NCBI GenBank assembly: GCA_009617715.1
Contig: VTFK01000211.1
Span: 434,001 to 498,000, forward strand
Origin: Plectrocnemia conspersa
Lineage: Eukaryota > Arthropoda > Insecta > Trichoptera > Polycentropodidae
Direction of reading: 5' to 3'
DNA: 64,000 nucleotides
Shown here: in pieces, positions 23,708 to 35,900 of the stretch
Numbering within the stretch: the stretch's first letter is position 1
Layout of the letters: each line of letters opens with the position of its first letter
Notes under the pieces: generated by a model
Databases searched by the model: none
Seen by the model: only the letters and a program-made list of their open reading frames with translations
Told to the model about the DNA's origin: nothing
Made by a program: the position numbers and the translations under genes

Positions 23708-24032
23708 TACCACCGTGATTCTCAAAGTGGTCTATAACGACCCCTAGGGGTCGACGACGACCTGCAAGGGGTCCATGTCAGTGAAAAATAAAATTGGGGA
23801 TCCATGAGATGTAAATGTGGGTGACTTTATTTTTGGCTTTCAATGAATGGAATAATCCACATACACAGATATTAGAAATCTTTCAAAGTGAGTAGCACGA
23901 TATCAGCTGTCAAAAACAGATTTGAAGTTGATGAATTTGCAAAAAATCAATATCAAGCAAGCAGGGGGTCTACCCAATACCGAAAAACATGGCAAGTGGT
24001 CTACGAGACAAAAAAGTTTAGGGACCTCTGAC
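23708..24032. mobile_element. hAT-like nonautonomous element, degenerate
   Basis: Starts CCGTGATTCTCAAAGTGG with a C/G-rich subterminal block and ends near AAGTTTAGGGACCTCTG. Both ends resemble the CAGTGRTTCYCAAA ends of hAT elements after mutation. No 8-bp target duplication could be confirmed, so the boundaries are approximate. Confidence 0.45.
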
Positions 24033-24044
24033 CTAGACGATCGA

Positions 24045-24235
24045 AATCTAGATATACGACTGAACTTGAATTTTGGAACCTGGAATATGCAATATTACAA
24101 CCAGGAAAAATGCAAGCAATAACGGAAGAAATACTAAAGCTCAAGATATATCTAAAAGCCCTACAAGAAATTAGGTGGAAAGGGCAAAACCGATCACCGG
24201 TTGTAGCGCCGTGGAAGAAGAAGAAGAATATGTAT
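24045..24235 (+). pseudogene. RTE/craniofacial-type LINE endonuclease fragment joined to a 3' tail
   Basis: The frame gives LNFGTWNMQ, then after a +1 shift LQPGKMQAITEEILKLKI and LQEIRWKGQ. This is the start of an APE-type endonuclease, in which the Asn of the TWN motif and the Glu of the QE(I/T)RW motif are catalytic. Within 30 codons the sequence passes into GTAGCGCCGTGG followed by AAGAAGAAGAAG, which looks like the 3' tail of such elements. The copy therefore seems internally deleted. The rest of the enzyme and the reverse transcriptase are absent. Confidence 0.6.
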
Positions 24236-24986
24236 ATATTATAAATTATACATATAATTATATATAGTTAAATGTAACATCGTATCTTGCTATCAAGTTT
24301 TATTATTTATTATTTTTATATATAAAGAAATATGACAACCTTCAACAACAAACAATTGCAAGCATCATTGATCAAAAACAAACGGTTTGGTTAATAGGGT
24401 TATTTTTGTGTACGATATATGTGATTTTGTATGCATCTAAGAAATGTTGTCGATTTGTAAATTTTTATAACAGGATGTAGGTCAGACGACGAAAAAATGC
24501 GTTGCAGATTTATATATTAAAATTGTCTCAGTGTGAGCATGACCCTGTTTGTCGTTCGCTTGTATAGTGTGTAAGGGTGAGCACGTGGGCCATCACGCGG
24601 GCCGGCCAATTGATTTAAGTATATAATAAGTCTTATTACCATTAATACGACGAAAAATGTTTGTTTATTGATATAATTAGAATGTTTAAATCATGTTAAT
24701 CATACATATATAATTTTAAAATATAAAAATTGAGTATTTTGGCTGTAATGATGTGTTAAACAGAGTGAGAAGCCAAAAAATTATATCGCTAAAAAAGCAT
24801 GGCGTACAGCGAGCAATTAAGAATTTACTGGTTAATAATTTTTACTACTACTTGTCTAAGGGTTAATAATTTTTAATTCAGAATTAAACTTTGTGTCTAT
24901 GCTTGAAAATAAAGGTGTTAAGGCCAACCTAGAAAGCGTCCGCTTGCAGTGGCGATTGAATTTCACGCATTGCAGTTAACATAACT
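24236..24986. other. Intergenic sequence upstream of Snr1
   Basis: AT-rich, with a GC-richer patch at about 24540-24620 (GCACGTGGGCCATCACG). No gene or repeat family was recognised. The Snr1 promoter is expected here, but no specific element can be supported. Confidence 0.35.
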
Positions 24987-26909
24987 ATGGCAATGAGGAC
25001 TTACGGGGATAAGCCGATAAGTTTTCAGATAGAAGAAAGTGGTGAATACTATTGCGTAGGATCTGAGGTACGTAACTGTTCGCTTTCCGTACTAAAGTTC
25101 ATAAAGTTAGTAATGGCCGGCTTTGACGTTTACGCAGGTCGGTAATTATTTACGACTATTCAGAGGATCTCTGTACAAAAAGTATCCTGGATTAACTAGG
25201 AGAACGTTGACAAATGAGGAGAGGAAGCGCTTGATCGACTTAGGCCTCGGCGCCCATATTCTATCCAGTTCTGTTTCATTGCTAAAAGCGGCAGAGGTAG
25301 AAGATGTTATCGACGGAAACGACGATAAGTATGTCTTTTTCAATTTGAATATTAACATTCCTCTATTAAAAATGTATTAATTTTAGGTTTAAAGCCGTTT
25401 CTGTGGGCTCTTCGGACCCGTCCACTCCTAGAGAAAGTAAAGCTAAGAAACCACATAACGCACCATGGTTGCCAGCGCTTCCCAATTCCTCGCACTTAGA
25501 TGCAGTCCCCCAAGCCACGCCTATAAATAGAAATCGCGTTCATAGTAAGAAGGTATATTCAAATTCGGTAAATAATCTTGTAAAATCATTTAGTTATATT
25601 TTATTTTGATTTCGTCTTATAGATTCGCACCTTTCCACTGTGCTTCGACGACACAGACATGGCGGCCAATTTAGAAAATGCATCTCAAAAACAATTGTTA
25701 GTTCCGATTCGCCTGGACATGGAAATAGAGGGACAGAAATTGAGAGATACTTTCACTTGGAATAAGAATGGTTATTATCCTTATTTATGCATAAACACGT
25801 CCAACATTTCTATGATACATATGATTTAAATCCGAGATTTGAGTGTCGAGTGATGGTCGAGGCTAATTATTGAATCCCATTTATTCCACAATGAATATTG
25901 AAGCTTTGATCTTATATGATGTATCTAAAATAGTAATATCAATTGTTAATTTAGCGTTTACAATATTTTTATTTACTTGTATTTTTGTTGTTTTTAGAAT
26001 CTATAATAACTCCGGAACAATTTGCTGAAGTTTTATGTGATGATCTCGACTTGAATCCAGTTACGTTCGTACCTGCAATATCTACTTCCATAAAGCAACA
26101 ATTGGAAGCTTTCCCGAGTGATCCTCCGGCTTTGCTAGATGAACATGCAGATCAACGTGTAGTGATTAAATTGAACATACACGTCGGAAACACATCTCTT
26201 GTAGATCAGGTGTGTATGTTCTTTGAGTAAACATCTTAGAGTATATTCTTTAAAGTCACGTTGAATCAAATCTATATTTATTAAGATGCGTATTTGCATT
26301 GTCTTTTATATTACAAACCAAAATTAGTCTAACTAGCTTAATTATAAAGAAACATGCAAACTAAAAAAAATTGAAAGGCAGCTATAGTTATTTTTAATAT
26401 ATAACCGTAGTTATCTCCTTTCATAAATAAGTCACTTGTATATTCTTCAAAGAAAGATTAAAAGTTTACCTAGTTAGGTTCTACTTTTACATAAAATAAT
26501 TAATTAAAAATATTTAGGTTGAATGGGACATGTCTCAAAATGAAAATAATCCTGAAGAATTCGCCATGAAGCTTTGCGCCGAGCTAGGTCTGGGCGGAGA
26601 GTTTGTAACTGCGATCGCTTACAGCGTACGAGGTCAACTAGGATGGCATCAGCGCACTTATGCGTTCAGTGAAGCTCCACTCCCTGTCGTTGAAGTATGT
26701 TCATTATTTATATCTTTCAAATGTATGGATTTGTTTGTCAACAACTTTTTTTTTACTATCAGGTTCCATTCCGACCTCCGTCTGAAGCCGATGCTTGGGC
26801 GCCGTTCTTAGAAACGTTAACGGATGCAGAGATGGAGAAGAAGATTAGGGATCAAGATAGGAACACTCGACGAATGAGGAGACTCGCAAATACCACACCG
26901 GGTTGGTAG
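24987..26909 (+). CDS. Snr1: SNF5/SMARCB1 homologue, core subunit of SWI/SNF (Brahma) complex, 7 exons
   Basis: Exons are 24987-25067, 25138-25328, 25387-25552, 25623-25770, 25998-26209, 26518-26694 and 26763-26909. All have GT/AG borders and matching phases, giving 1122 nt (373 residues) against about 370-385 in fly and human. The N-terminal winged-helix region opens [19 protein letters not shown] and continues [18 protein letters not shown]. The linker has [11 protein letters not shown] and RTFPLCFDD. The two SNF5 repeats follow: the first from [17 protein letters not shown] with [16 protein letters not shown] and [13 protein letters not shown], the second from [16 protein letters not shown] with [18 protein letters not shown]. 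The C-terminal helix includes [20 protein letters not shown]. The protein tethers the nucleosome-contacting lobe of the remodeller and binds the acidic patch through its C-terminal helix. All parts look intact. Confidence 0.96.
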
Positions 26910-27927
26910 GGTCAAGCCAAGCCTCGGTGAATTGCTCCCGGGGCTTTATTATCAGATTCTCTGATAATAATTAAATGTGCGTTATTGCATAAATCCGGCA
27001 TCGTTGACGTATGGACTGCAATGAAAATGATCAATCATGCCATAAACATATTTTTTGAATTAAGTGTTTTTTTAGATATTTTTTATGAAAAAATATGTAT
27101 GTATATTATATACCTAATGTAATATGAAGAGCCACAAGATCTACGAGTATCGATTGTATTTGTCAAACCGTTGATGAATTATAATAAATTGCATTTCATT
27201 GACCATTTTGAAAATTATATTTATACATACATTTCCTATATATTGTATACATTTTTATTATATTTATTTTGACATTTTTTTTATACATTATAAAGAAGTA
27301 TTTTGTAAGTTTATAATTATATTTAATATTTCATAATATAGATGACAACAATATTTGTATATTGTCATTTTTAAACTGGGAATATATTTTTTAATATAAC
27401 AATAGCCACTACATTAGATTGTGAAATATTTTTTTTGTTATTTTTCTTCATCACTTCTGTAAATCCAATTGTAATGATAATTATTGATTTTTTCATTAAC
27501 TTCGCTTTAAAAGTCAAACATTGTAAAGTTAATTTAAATTGGAATTCTCTTTTTATTGCGTATCAAGCTATGTTGTGGCTACTGTGATAGAAAACTTATT
27601 TGTATGTACATATTCAATATTATTAATGTATAAATTATTTTATATGTAATTCATTGTATTTTTGAGCATAATAAATTGTGTAAACCATAAAATAATAAAA
27701 ATTTATAGTTTTATTATACAATCTATTATTTCAGATATTTATTGAACAATATTAAATTATCATTACATATTTATAAATTAATTTGACAAGCTAAAATATA
27801 TTTGAAATAATGATAATTTATTAATACAAATTTTAAACACCGCGCATTTGACTCGGTAAAAATAAAATTACATAAATAACTAAAAAATTCAAGAAAAATA
27901 ATTATCCAAAAGTAACCCATTTAGTAT
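26910..27927. other. Snr1 3' region, AT-rich
   Basis: Probably 3' UTR and intergenic sequence. AATAAA-type signals occur (for example near 27670-27690). No other feature is recognised. Confidence 0.4.
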
Positions 27928-27928
27928 A

Positions 27929-28444
27929 AGTGTAGCTTCACACGTAGTAGGGGTGGTGTATGGGCTAGTACTTACCATTTCAGACGTGCCGGACGAATCT
28001 ATCCGGCGCCGGCCCGACGTTGGCTGCCGGGTTGTCGCCGGCTGCGCTCACTACAACTGTCCGGTTCCGGGTTGAGTGTGGTGTATGGAATTACGCTGAA
28101 ACACGAACCGGGCCAGCAGTCAGCCCTTGACAGTGATTGTGGTATCTTGTAATAAAAATATTAAATATATTCCTCAGGTTTAGGCAATAGCGGAAGAAAT
28201 AAACCTCGAAATTTTAATTATATTAGTAGAATCTCTTTTAATTATCTTAGTAGAATACATACAAAAATAAAATCCTAACGTAAAATGCGTGGAAGGACTT
28301 ATGTAAAACCGTTAATCCTAAATGACTGGCATCATTTGACGGGGTATAGGTCGGATTGGTAAGAAACCGGCCACGTGTGAAGGGTTTGTAAATGGCACCA
28401 GCCCTGTGCCGGGTGAATCCATCTGGCACGTGTGAAACTACACT
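27929..28444. mobile_element. TIR element with TA target duplication
   Basis: A 516-bp noncoding element. Both ends read AGTGTAG(C/T)TTCACACGT on their own strand and both are flanked by TA. Farther in, GTGCCGG with ATCCGG on the left is echoed by GTGCCAGATGG and CCGGCAC on the right. A TA duplication suggests a mariner-like or related superfamily, but I do not recognise the TIR. Confidence 0.55.
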
Positions 28445-28740
28445 TAGGGTTTGATTAGATACTGTATATATTCAATCCTTGTTTGTGATTTCAAGTACAA
28501 TGAATTTTTTTAACATGATCATATTGTTTTTTATTAGTATCTATTTATAGATAAAAAAAAAATATTCTTAAAATAACGTTCTTCAAATGATAAATTTGGA
28601 GGTTTTTACCTTTCATTATTTTATATAAAGATGTAATGGATTTGTATTATACTGCATTAAGAGTGGAAAATACTGATAGCATAAAACCGCATAAGTTAAC
28701 TATTAGAGTATTTTTTAGTAGCTAATATATACTACTTTTA

Positions 28741-29110
28741 ATTAATCATTATGATGTTAATCCGTAAGATTAAAAAAATCTAGGTAAACCTAATCTGTGA
28801 AACCTAATCGTTCGGAATTATAATTATATAATAAGGTCCATATGAAATTCGAACCCAGGTCTTTCAGGTCAATAGCCAAGAGATTTGAACCATTCGTCTT
28901 TTTTTAATACTTATATGTACAATTTATCTCGATTTTAATTAATCATCACGTTATTCATTTGGGAAATTAGGAATATCTAAGAAAACTTAATCTGTGATAA
29001 TTGATTATAATTATATTTTTTTTAAATTAAATATATAAAAGCATTTGTATTTGTTATTAATATTTATATAAATACATTTTATTTTTTATAAAATAAGGTT
29101 TTTACTTTAT
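28741..29110 (-). repeat. Tandemly duplicated SINE-like sequence with tRNA-like B box
   Basis: On the minus strand GACCTGGGTTCGAATTTCAT (about 28845-28870) is a good tRNA B box, and TTGGCTATTGACC lies upstream of it. The flanking block with AACCTAATCTGTGA (near 28790) recurs near 28985, about 195 bp away, preceded in both by TTTTAATTAATCAT. This fits two tandem or adjacent SINE copies. Confidence 0.45.
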
Positions 29111-29264
29111 AAAATACCTACAAAAGTTTGCTGTCAAATAAGCGGTAAAAAAATTGGATCGAGGCCTAATAACAAATGATGCCTAATTGGACATAATAAA
29201 CCCACGGGTAATTTATCAAAGCTGCTGAAGATCAAACACATAAAAGGTCTGTTTTTTGCATTAG

Positions 29265-29370
29265 TCCTTCCCCCTTGAATTAGGCCAGAACTATGAATGC
29301 CATTTAATGAAATACTATGGATCTTAATTATATAGAAATATTAAAAAAACGACCACTGAATGGCTCCCTG
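29265..29370. repeat. Solo family A terminal module
   Basis: Contains CCCTTGAATTAGGCCAGAA, TGCCATTTAATGAAATACTA and ACGACCACTGAATGGC, matching the terminal modules at 16738-16805 and 42525-42615. No family A interior lies beside it. It resembles a solo terminal repeat left by recombination. Confidence 0.6.
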
Positions 29371-29399
29371 GAAAAAGCTAAAGGACCTAAAATAATCAA

Positions 29400-29500
29400 T
29401 AATCAAACACGATAAAGATTGAATAAAAAAAACCATATGGGATTCTAACCCAAGTCTGTTAGTTAATAGTCACAGACTTAAATCACTCTTTTATTCTGAT
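29400..29500 (-). repeat. SINE-like fragment related to 28741-29110
   Basis: On the minus strand it has GACTTGGGTTAGAATCCCAT next to ATGG and a preceding CTATTAACTAACAG, a diverged version of the tRNA-like segment near 28850. Confidence 0.4.
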
Positions 29501-29864
29501 TATACAAAAAACATTTTAGGTTGTCTTTTTCTTATATTTTTCTGTGGGAAATTTGCACGTGGGCACGTTTTTCTTGATACACATTTATTTTCTATTCCGT
29601 ATTAAAGTAGCATATTTATTAGATCATTTTTCAACTATGTGTAGAATCTTCTAATTGCGTTCATTATCATTTTTCTGGTGTTAATTAATTAGCATACTCG
29701 TTTGAAGCATCCATGTTTAATATAAAAAGAAAACCTCAGGCATAAAGTTCAGACAGAAATAATATGTTCCGGAAATATTTCTTGCGCGACCTTCGAGTCT
29801 GCTTTCACTGTATGCACAGATAATTTATCGTCCCTATGCTACGTCTAATATAGATAGTTTAATA

Positions 29865-30735
29865 CAGTGATCTCCAAACCGTTGATTACAAAGGAAACAT
29901 TTTATATAGAATAAAACAATGCGGTATATTTAGTCGCGCAGCTATAAATTTTGCTATTCATTGATCGAATATTAAATGCTTGCAGCATTGATAATATTAT
30001 TATTGACTATTTTAGTATAATACACGTTATACACGTTAGTTGAACTTTTAGAAAATTTGTTAAAAGATCCAGATATGACGTTTAAAACTAGACTAACACA
30101 ATTACTATAAAATATTTTGAATTTTTATTTCATTATTTTACTTAATTTCTAAAACGTTATTAAAAAAAGCAATTGCAAGAATCTCTGGAATTGGAATCGT
30201 TCATACTCAATTCTGTTAAAATATCAAAAATAAAATTCACAGATTGAAAAAATAACGTAAAATAATGTCAAAAGTATTAATTGGTTCAGAGCTTTCAGCA
30301 GAGAGCAAAATCATACGTGTTATGAAATCCGTACTTGACGGATTACAACGAGAAATATTAACATAATTTTTAGGACTAAAAGCACTAAATAAAAAGTTCA
30401 ATTTATTCTGGGCGTCGAAGTAAAATATATGAAAATAAATTACGTCAAAATTGCACAAATTTCGCGAATTTCTATGACACGGATGTCGATAAAAAGATTT
30501 TTTCACAGAAATCAAAGGCTTAAATTAAATGCTGGTTACTAATCGTAATGAAATATTACCGAAAAATCATTTGTATCTTCTTACTTTTATGGTGTCATAT
30601 GCAGATGATGTATTTACAAATCTTACCATTTCACTGCAGATTATTTAAACTGTTACAATATCTATTGCAAGTTGTGAACGATCATTCAAAAAGTTAAATC
30701 TGCTCAAAAACTTCTCAGTGGTTATGGATAATGTT
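29865..30735 (+). pseudogene. hAT transposon remnant with transposase C-terminus
   Basis: A hAT-like end CAGTGATCTCCAAACCG starts at 29865. At about 30610-30735 a plus-strand frame reads DVFTNL, then TISIASCERSFKKLNLLKNF. This is the hAT dimerisation block (usual form TVASxERSFSKLKLIK). The rest of the transposase is unrecognisable and a right-hand TIR was not found. Confidence 0.6.
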
Positions 30736-31612
30736 TGGTATCTATATTTGGTATAATTCAATACGTTTGTTTTTTTTATCTATGTTTTACTTTATACTAA
30801 ATATTGTATCTGCTGTTTAAGGATATTAACGATACATTGAATTTTTGCTGTCGTGAAAATTAGTCAATAACATTTAAGAAAATTTCACATAATGGACGTA
30901 TTCGATATTTGTAAAAATAAATAAGGAGTTGTAAGTTCATTGTATTTATATTTTATTACACATACACTTGTTTTATTAAAATTTACTTAGTAATCTGCAG
31001 ACTGATAATTGAGTAACACTGTTATACGTTACCAATTTTTATTTATTGAATGCGTAAAATAATTTGAATTTGTTCGTTATATTATGACGCAAATTAAAGG
31101 TAATTAAGTAGTTTAATATTAGAAATTTGTATTAAAATAGATAGCAAACTTTTGGAATAGCGTTTTTTATAGCATGGTTTAAAAATAGACTATTAGGGCC
31201 AATACTCTTTTGACAGAAATAGTGGCGAGTCGCTCGCCGAACGGTCAAGGTCCTTTTCGCTACTGACCGCTCGCCGGATAACTTGTTCCGATCGAATCGC
31301 AGGTAATCGATCCCAAATTTATAAAGTGAACACCCACACAATAAAACATTCATTAAAATTTTCATTCATATTGACGTAATACCGAAAAACATGAGATCCA
31401 TTTTGCATTTTTATAAATATAACATTACTCTTGATTAATGACTGGAACGCTGTGACGCAAACGGACAATTTCTAGCAGCGGAAGCGAATTGAGGCATCTG
31501 TTGTGCAATCGTTTGTTTGCACGGCCGTTTTGTGTCAAGAAAGTTCACGGTAACGTTGATAGAGATACACGGTCAATATGATCGATCGGTCAGTTTCCAG
31601 AGATACGTCGAC
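30736..31612. other. Intergenic, no gene recognised
   Basis: AT-rich, except for about 31220-31310, where CGCTCGCCGAACGGTCAAGG and CTCGCCGG occur. This could be an unassigned repeat or part of the promoter of the old citrate-carrier gene. Confidence 0.3.
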
Positions 31613-32039
31613 ATGGACAGAACCTTTAAGAATCCCTTCAGGAGGCCGTGGATGGACGGCACTGGAGCTGCTGCAGCCGTACAACCGGGATCCATAGCCT
31701 TGAAAGGAATCGTGGCCGGCGGTATAACTGGAGGGATAGAAATCTGCATCACGTTTCCCACGGAATACGTTAAAACTCAATTGCAGTTGGACGAAAAAGG
31801 TAAATTTTAAATTATCAACAAATTTAAATAAACGTTAAGCAATGACTGATAACAATTTCTTATCAGTTATATAACCTTTGATATTGAACATTCAATTTGC
31901 TGAGATATTTTAAGAAATATTACATTTTGATCAAAGAATTTCATTCATAAAGAAATATTAGGTATACCAGAAACGAGTTAAATATGTCAATTTAATTTAT
32001 AGTACAAGTGTCCGTTGATTTTGTACCAGGGACGTTATT

Positions 32040-32420
32040 TTAGCTTATTCTAGTAAGTGGTTGTTTTTTTAATATTTCGATTTCATGAAAAATACATATC
32101 AATTACATTCATTTTTTTTGCAATAAAATGGTGCGTTCATATAAAGACTTTTTATAACAAAATTACGACTTACAATTGAATGAAACATATCTAAACTGAA
32201 AAACAATTATCCCTACTTAAAAGTCAAAATCCACGTCAAAAGCAATAAAATCGTGCCGTCGCAGTAGAAACGCTCTATGATTTTATTGCTTTTGACGTGA
32301 ATTTTTGACTTCTGAGAAGTGGTAATTGTTTTTGCGCCCTCCTATTGACCAAAATTCGGTTTGAATAAACTTTAACCAATACCCTCATATCAGAAGTCCA
32401 TAGTAATATCGATTTTCTGT
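32040..32420 (+). repeat. Family A partial copy inside the first intron of the citrate-carrier pseudogene
   Basis: Contains a left terminal module (AAGTGGTTGTTTTTTTAATA near 32055), then CACGTCAAAAGCAATAAAATC and its inverted partner (about 32235-32315). It ends with CCTCATATCAGAAGTCCATA. The middle and right modules are missing. Confidence 0.6.
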
Positions 32421-32766
32421 GTATTTTTCATCCACTTTCAGTACTAGGTATTCTTTAGATCAAAATTTCCAGATAAAGATCTCTGCATTGCATCTAAACA
32501 TTAAAAAATGTTTTTAGTTGAAGTCTCTTTTTGATTAAACTGGTAATAAATTCTTTACTCAAGATGTTACAAATAATGTAACACCATAAGCATGACGGAC
32601 AATCAATAGGCAGACATTCTTTTCTGGTACGCCTAATAAATAATTTGTATCAATAATGGCCAAGTTAAACAAATTACATACTTTCAGAAAGTATATTTTA
32701 TTTATTAAACTTTTGAGACAAGAGCCAAATATGTACAATAATTTATAATTTGGGATGATTTGCTAA

Positions 32767-32920
32767 CCCTTTGGTTGCAGAGTCTTTTTGGAATCTAAAT
32801 ATTACACATCAAACAAAATATATGTTAAATTATCTGATTTTTCTTCAACGATGACATCAGATCTGACAATTTTCGTCAAAGTAGTTATATCCGATATATT
32901 AGATTTCGGCAACCAATGGG
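32767..32920 (-). mobile_element. piggyBac-like MITE
   Basis: A 154-bp element with ends CCCTTTGGTTGC and GCAACCAATGGG (12-bp TIR, one mismatch), bordered by CTAA on the left and TTAA on the right, a degenerate TTAA duplication. The remnant at 8252 belongs to the same family in the opposite orientation. Confidence 0.6.
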
Positions 32921-35900
32921 TTAAAGCAGATATTGAAAGTATCAGCAAAGCGTGAAATTAAAAATTACCCCAAAAACACTTGGGACTTGTTTGGCCGTAA
33001 AGCTTAATTCATTTTGGGTGTTTTAAAAAAAACTAGCTGTTGTTCTCAATGATCTGTAATTAAAGGAAACTTTTTATAACATTTTTGAAGATTTTCGTCA
33101 AATCTATTGTCATTGAAGTGTCTGAAAAAATTCCATTATTTTCTTCGCAAAAATATTTGAGATGTTTATATTTAACTTTAATTTATATATAAAATTAAAA
33201 AATTATATTCTTACTGTGTAATCAATTTATTATTATTTATCAATTTGTTATTTTTTTAAAATATGAGTTGAGGCCAGCTAAATAACCTATCGATTTAAAT
33301 TAATTAAAATTTTAAAATAATTAGTATACACCAAACTAGTGGCGTTTAAATGTTTTTACATTTTAAAAATAAAAATTATTTGAAATAATTAAAAATAAAA
33401 TGAGCTCAAAATGTATAAATATAATATGAATCTATACATTTTGCGATATATATTTTTTTCTATTGTGAACGTTTTTTTTTTCTTTTTGCTTCTTGTGAAG
33501 TTTTAGCTTTGTTCATGTATTGAAGAACTGAGCCGAGGACTTCGACACCGACAAATAAAAAAGTGACTATTTATTTTGTGTACATTGTAAGTGAATGTTT
33601 GGTTTTTACCCCGATTCCAAGTGTAAGTTACCGTAGAGTAATGCATCAGTAAATAAAATACGATATTAAAAAAGCGTTATCAATGTCAAGTGCTAATTAC
33701 AAAGAATCCATTTTTGTTTATTAAAGACGTTGCATAACATCCAATATTTTGTATGTATTATATTTATATTTTTGTAAGTGATAAAAAGTGTTTTTTTTTT
33801 ATGTTTCACTAATCATTCTATTAATTAATTCTCATACGCATCTTGTATACTAACTTCATATAAATATTTTTATTATAAATCTTGCATGGAATTTTATAGT
33901 CATACTTGTGAAAAAAATAATCATATACGTATCAATTATTTGTATTAGTTAACATTAGATTTTCATGTTTAAGTAAAATATTGAGTGCTGGATTAATTAA
34001 TTTTAATGCAATTGCAGCTGGTGGTCAAAAGCAATATTCTGGAATAGGCGATTGTGTCAAAAAGACCGTGAAAAATCGTGGAATTTTGGGATTTTATCCA
34101 GGTTATAATGTTACGTGTGCTTCTATTCCGGCTGTTCGGTAAGATTCTTTTTTATTTTAAATTAGTAAGTAAAAGTGGTGCAATTGACATTTAATTTTAA
34201 AAATATATCATACCAGGTTGTTCCATCCCTTATTGGTTAAAAATAGTTTTATAAAAAAATAATCGATGCTTACTGTCACTAGTAGAATGTCATTTAGAGG
34301 TGTACTAAACAAATTAAAATAGATTATCAAATATATTTTGTTTTATATATTATATTATACTGACTATATAAAATTTTCGATATCATTTATGTGTTTCAAA
34401 TTGTGAATTATGTGAGTCAGCGGTTCCTAATGATAGTTTTTACTATAGATGCAGAAGTGTAATGCTTAACATACAGGAAATAATCTGCTTTTAAAACCAG
34501 ATAATTTTGGTAGTCTGAGAATTTTGTTAAAGATGAGATTACAGATTGTTAAGCCCTTGTTTGTTTCATAAACAAACTCTAAATGCCATATTAATGTCCA
34601 ATTGTCATAAATTGTTTGTCAACGAGAGGTGTTGAAATTAATATATTGAAAATATGTTTTATTAATGGAAACAAATAAACTAAAAGCACTCGTCAGCATC
34701 TTCTAATATGGCAATAACTTTCGTGCCTCTATAAATATAAATTATATTTTATTTTCTAGGTTTGGTGCTTTTGAAGCAATTAAGAAGCAAATGGTTGACG
34801 AGAGAGGCGTATTGTCTCCGGATGCACGTCTTTTATGCGGTTTCGGAGCAGGAGTCAGTGAAGCTTTGTTGGCGACAAAATCCCAAGGATTTTTCCATGG
34901 TGTTTCTACAATTATAAACAAGACGGTACGATAATTTAAAGTTTGCATTATTCGTAAGTTATAATAGTTACATTTAAAATATAATTACAGGAATTGGTGG
35001 AGTATATAAGGGAGTAACAGCCACAGTTATGAAGCAAGGATCCAATCAAGCGATTAGATTCTTCGTAATGGAGTCCTCGAAAGATATGTACCGCGGTGGT
35101 GATCCATCTAAACCAGTTCCTAAATACATCGTCGCCATAAGTTGTTCTCGAATCTATATATTATACTACATACAAATCCCCGTTAGCAGTTATTGATGAT
35201 AATGAAGTATGTTATTTATTTGAAAAGATATTTTTGATGTGTATATGAAATTTTACAGTGGCTGATATTGATACATGTATTTACACAATTGTTAATGACA
35301 TAGTCTTTGTATTTATGCACCGAAGTCGTGTTTTGACGTTTTTCGCTTGGGTTTTTTGGTGAGACTGTTTTATAAATGCTTACATGACCATTTTAAACGT
35401 ATGCGAAATTTAATTGCAAAGAAATAAAAAAAAAAATGTGTATTGACATAAATGGGTTGTTGAAAGAGTTCTCAAACTATATTACGAAGTAATACCACAA
35501 GATTGATGTTTGTTCCGAAAATCACAGATACGCAGCAGATTAACATGATATAATGGTTACTTGGGATTTACACATAAACTATGCTATGGGAACTTTTTAA
35601 ATAGCCTATGTACATTTTTTATACAATACTCTAAAAAATAATGAATTTCTTCAAAGACTGAATGAAATTTTGATGTTATTTCTATTTTTTTACATAAATA
35701 CTATACAGCTGTTATGCTTATACTTACATATACGATACACATTAAAATTGTATCATTCCCGTTTATTGTTAAAGCTGCCATTCCTTCGTTTTGTGTTTAA
35801 CGCATATTTATTTTTATTTATTACTCATTAATTTATTATTGTTAAAGAATGCTATTATTGATATACATATATATGAAACATTACTCTGCTCATGTAAATA

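Larger units (their letters stand above)
31613..35196 (+). pseudogene. Citrate (tricarboxylate) carrier SLC25A1 gene, intron-containing and broken
   Basis: Four exon-like blocks follow the mitochondrial citrate carrier (exports citrate for malate; fly scheggia). 31613-31799 encodes [20 protein letters not shown], including the first carrier signature. 34018-34138 encodes YSGIGDCVKKTVKNRGILGF. 34760-34925 encodes RFGAFEAIKKQMVDERG and CGFGAGVSEALLA. 34991-35130 encodes GVTATVMKQGSNQAIRFFVM. Breaks: after SEALLA the frame jumps to a GFFHGVSTII segment, so about two dozen residues including the second signature are missing. The exon 3/4 junction is out of phase, as if about 4 bases before the donor were lost. 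Several conserved residues of exon 2 are altered (YPGYN where YRGLS is usual, and SIPAV lacking two residues). After KPVPKYIV the homology stops, ending in an unrelated tail and TGA. The C-terminal third was not found downstream. Assembly or sequencing error is an alternative for parts of this. Confidence 0.75.
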
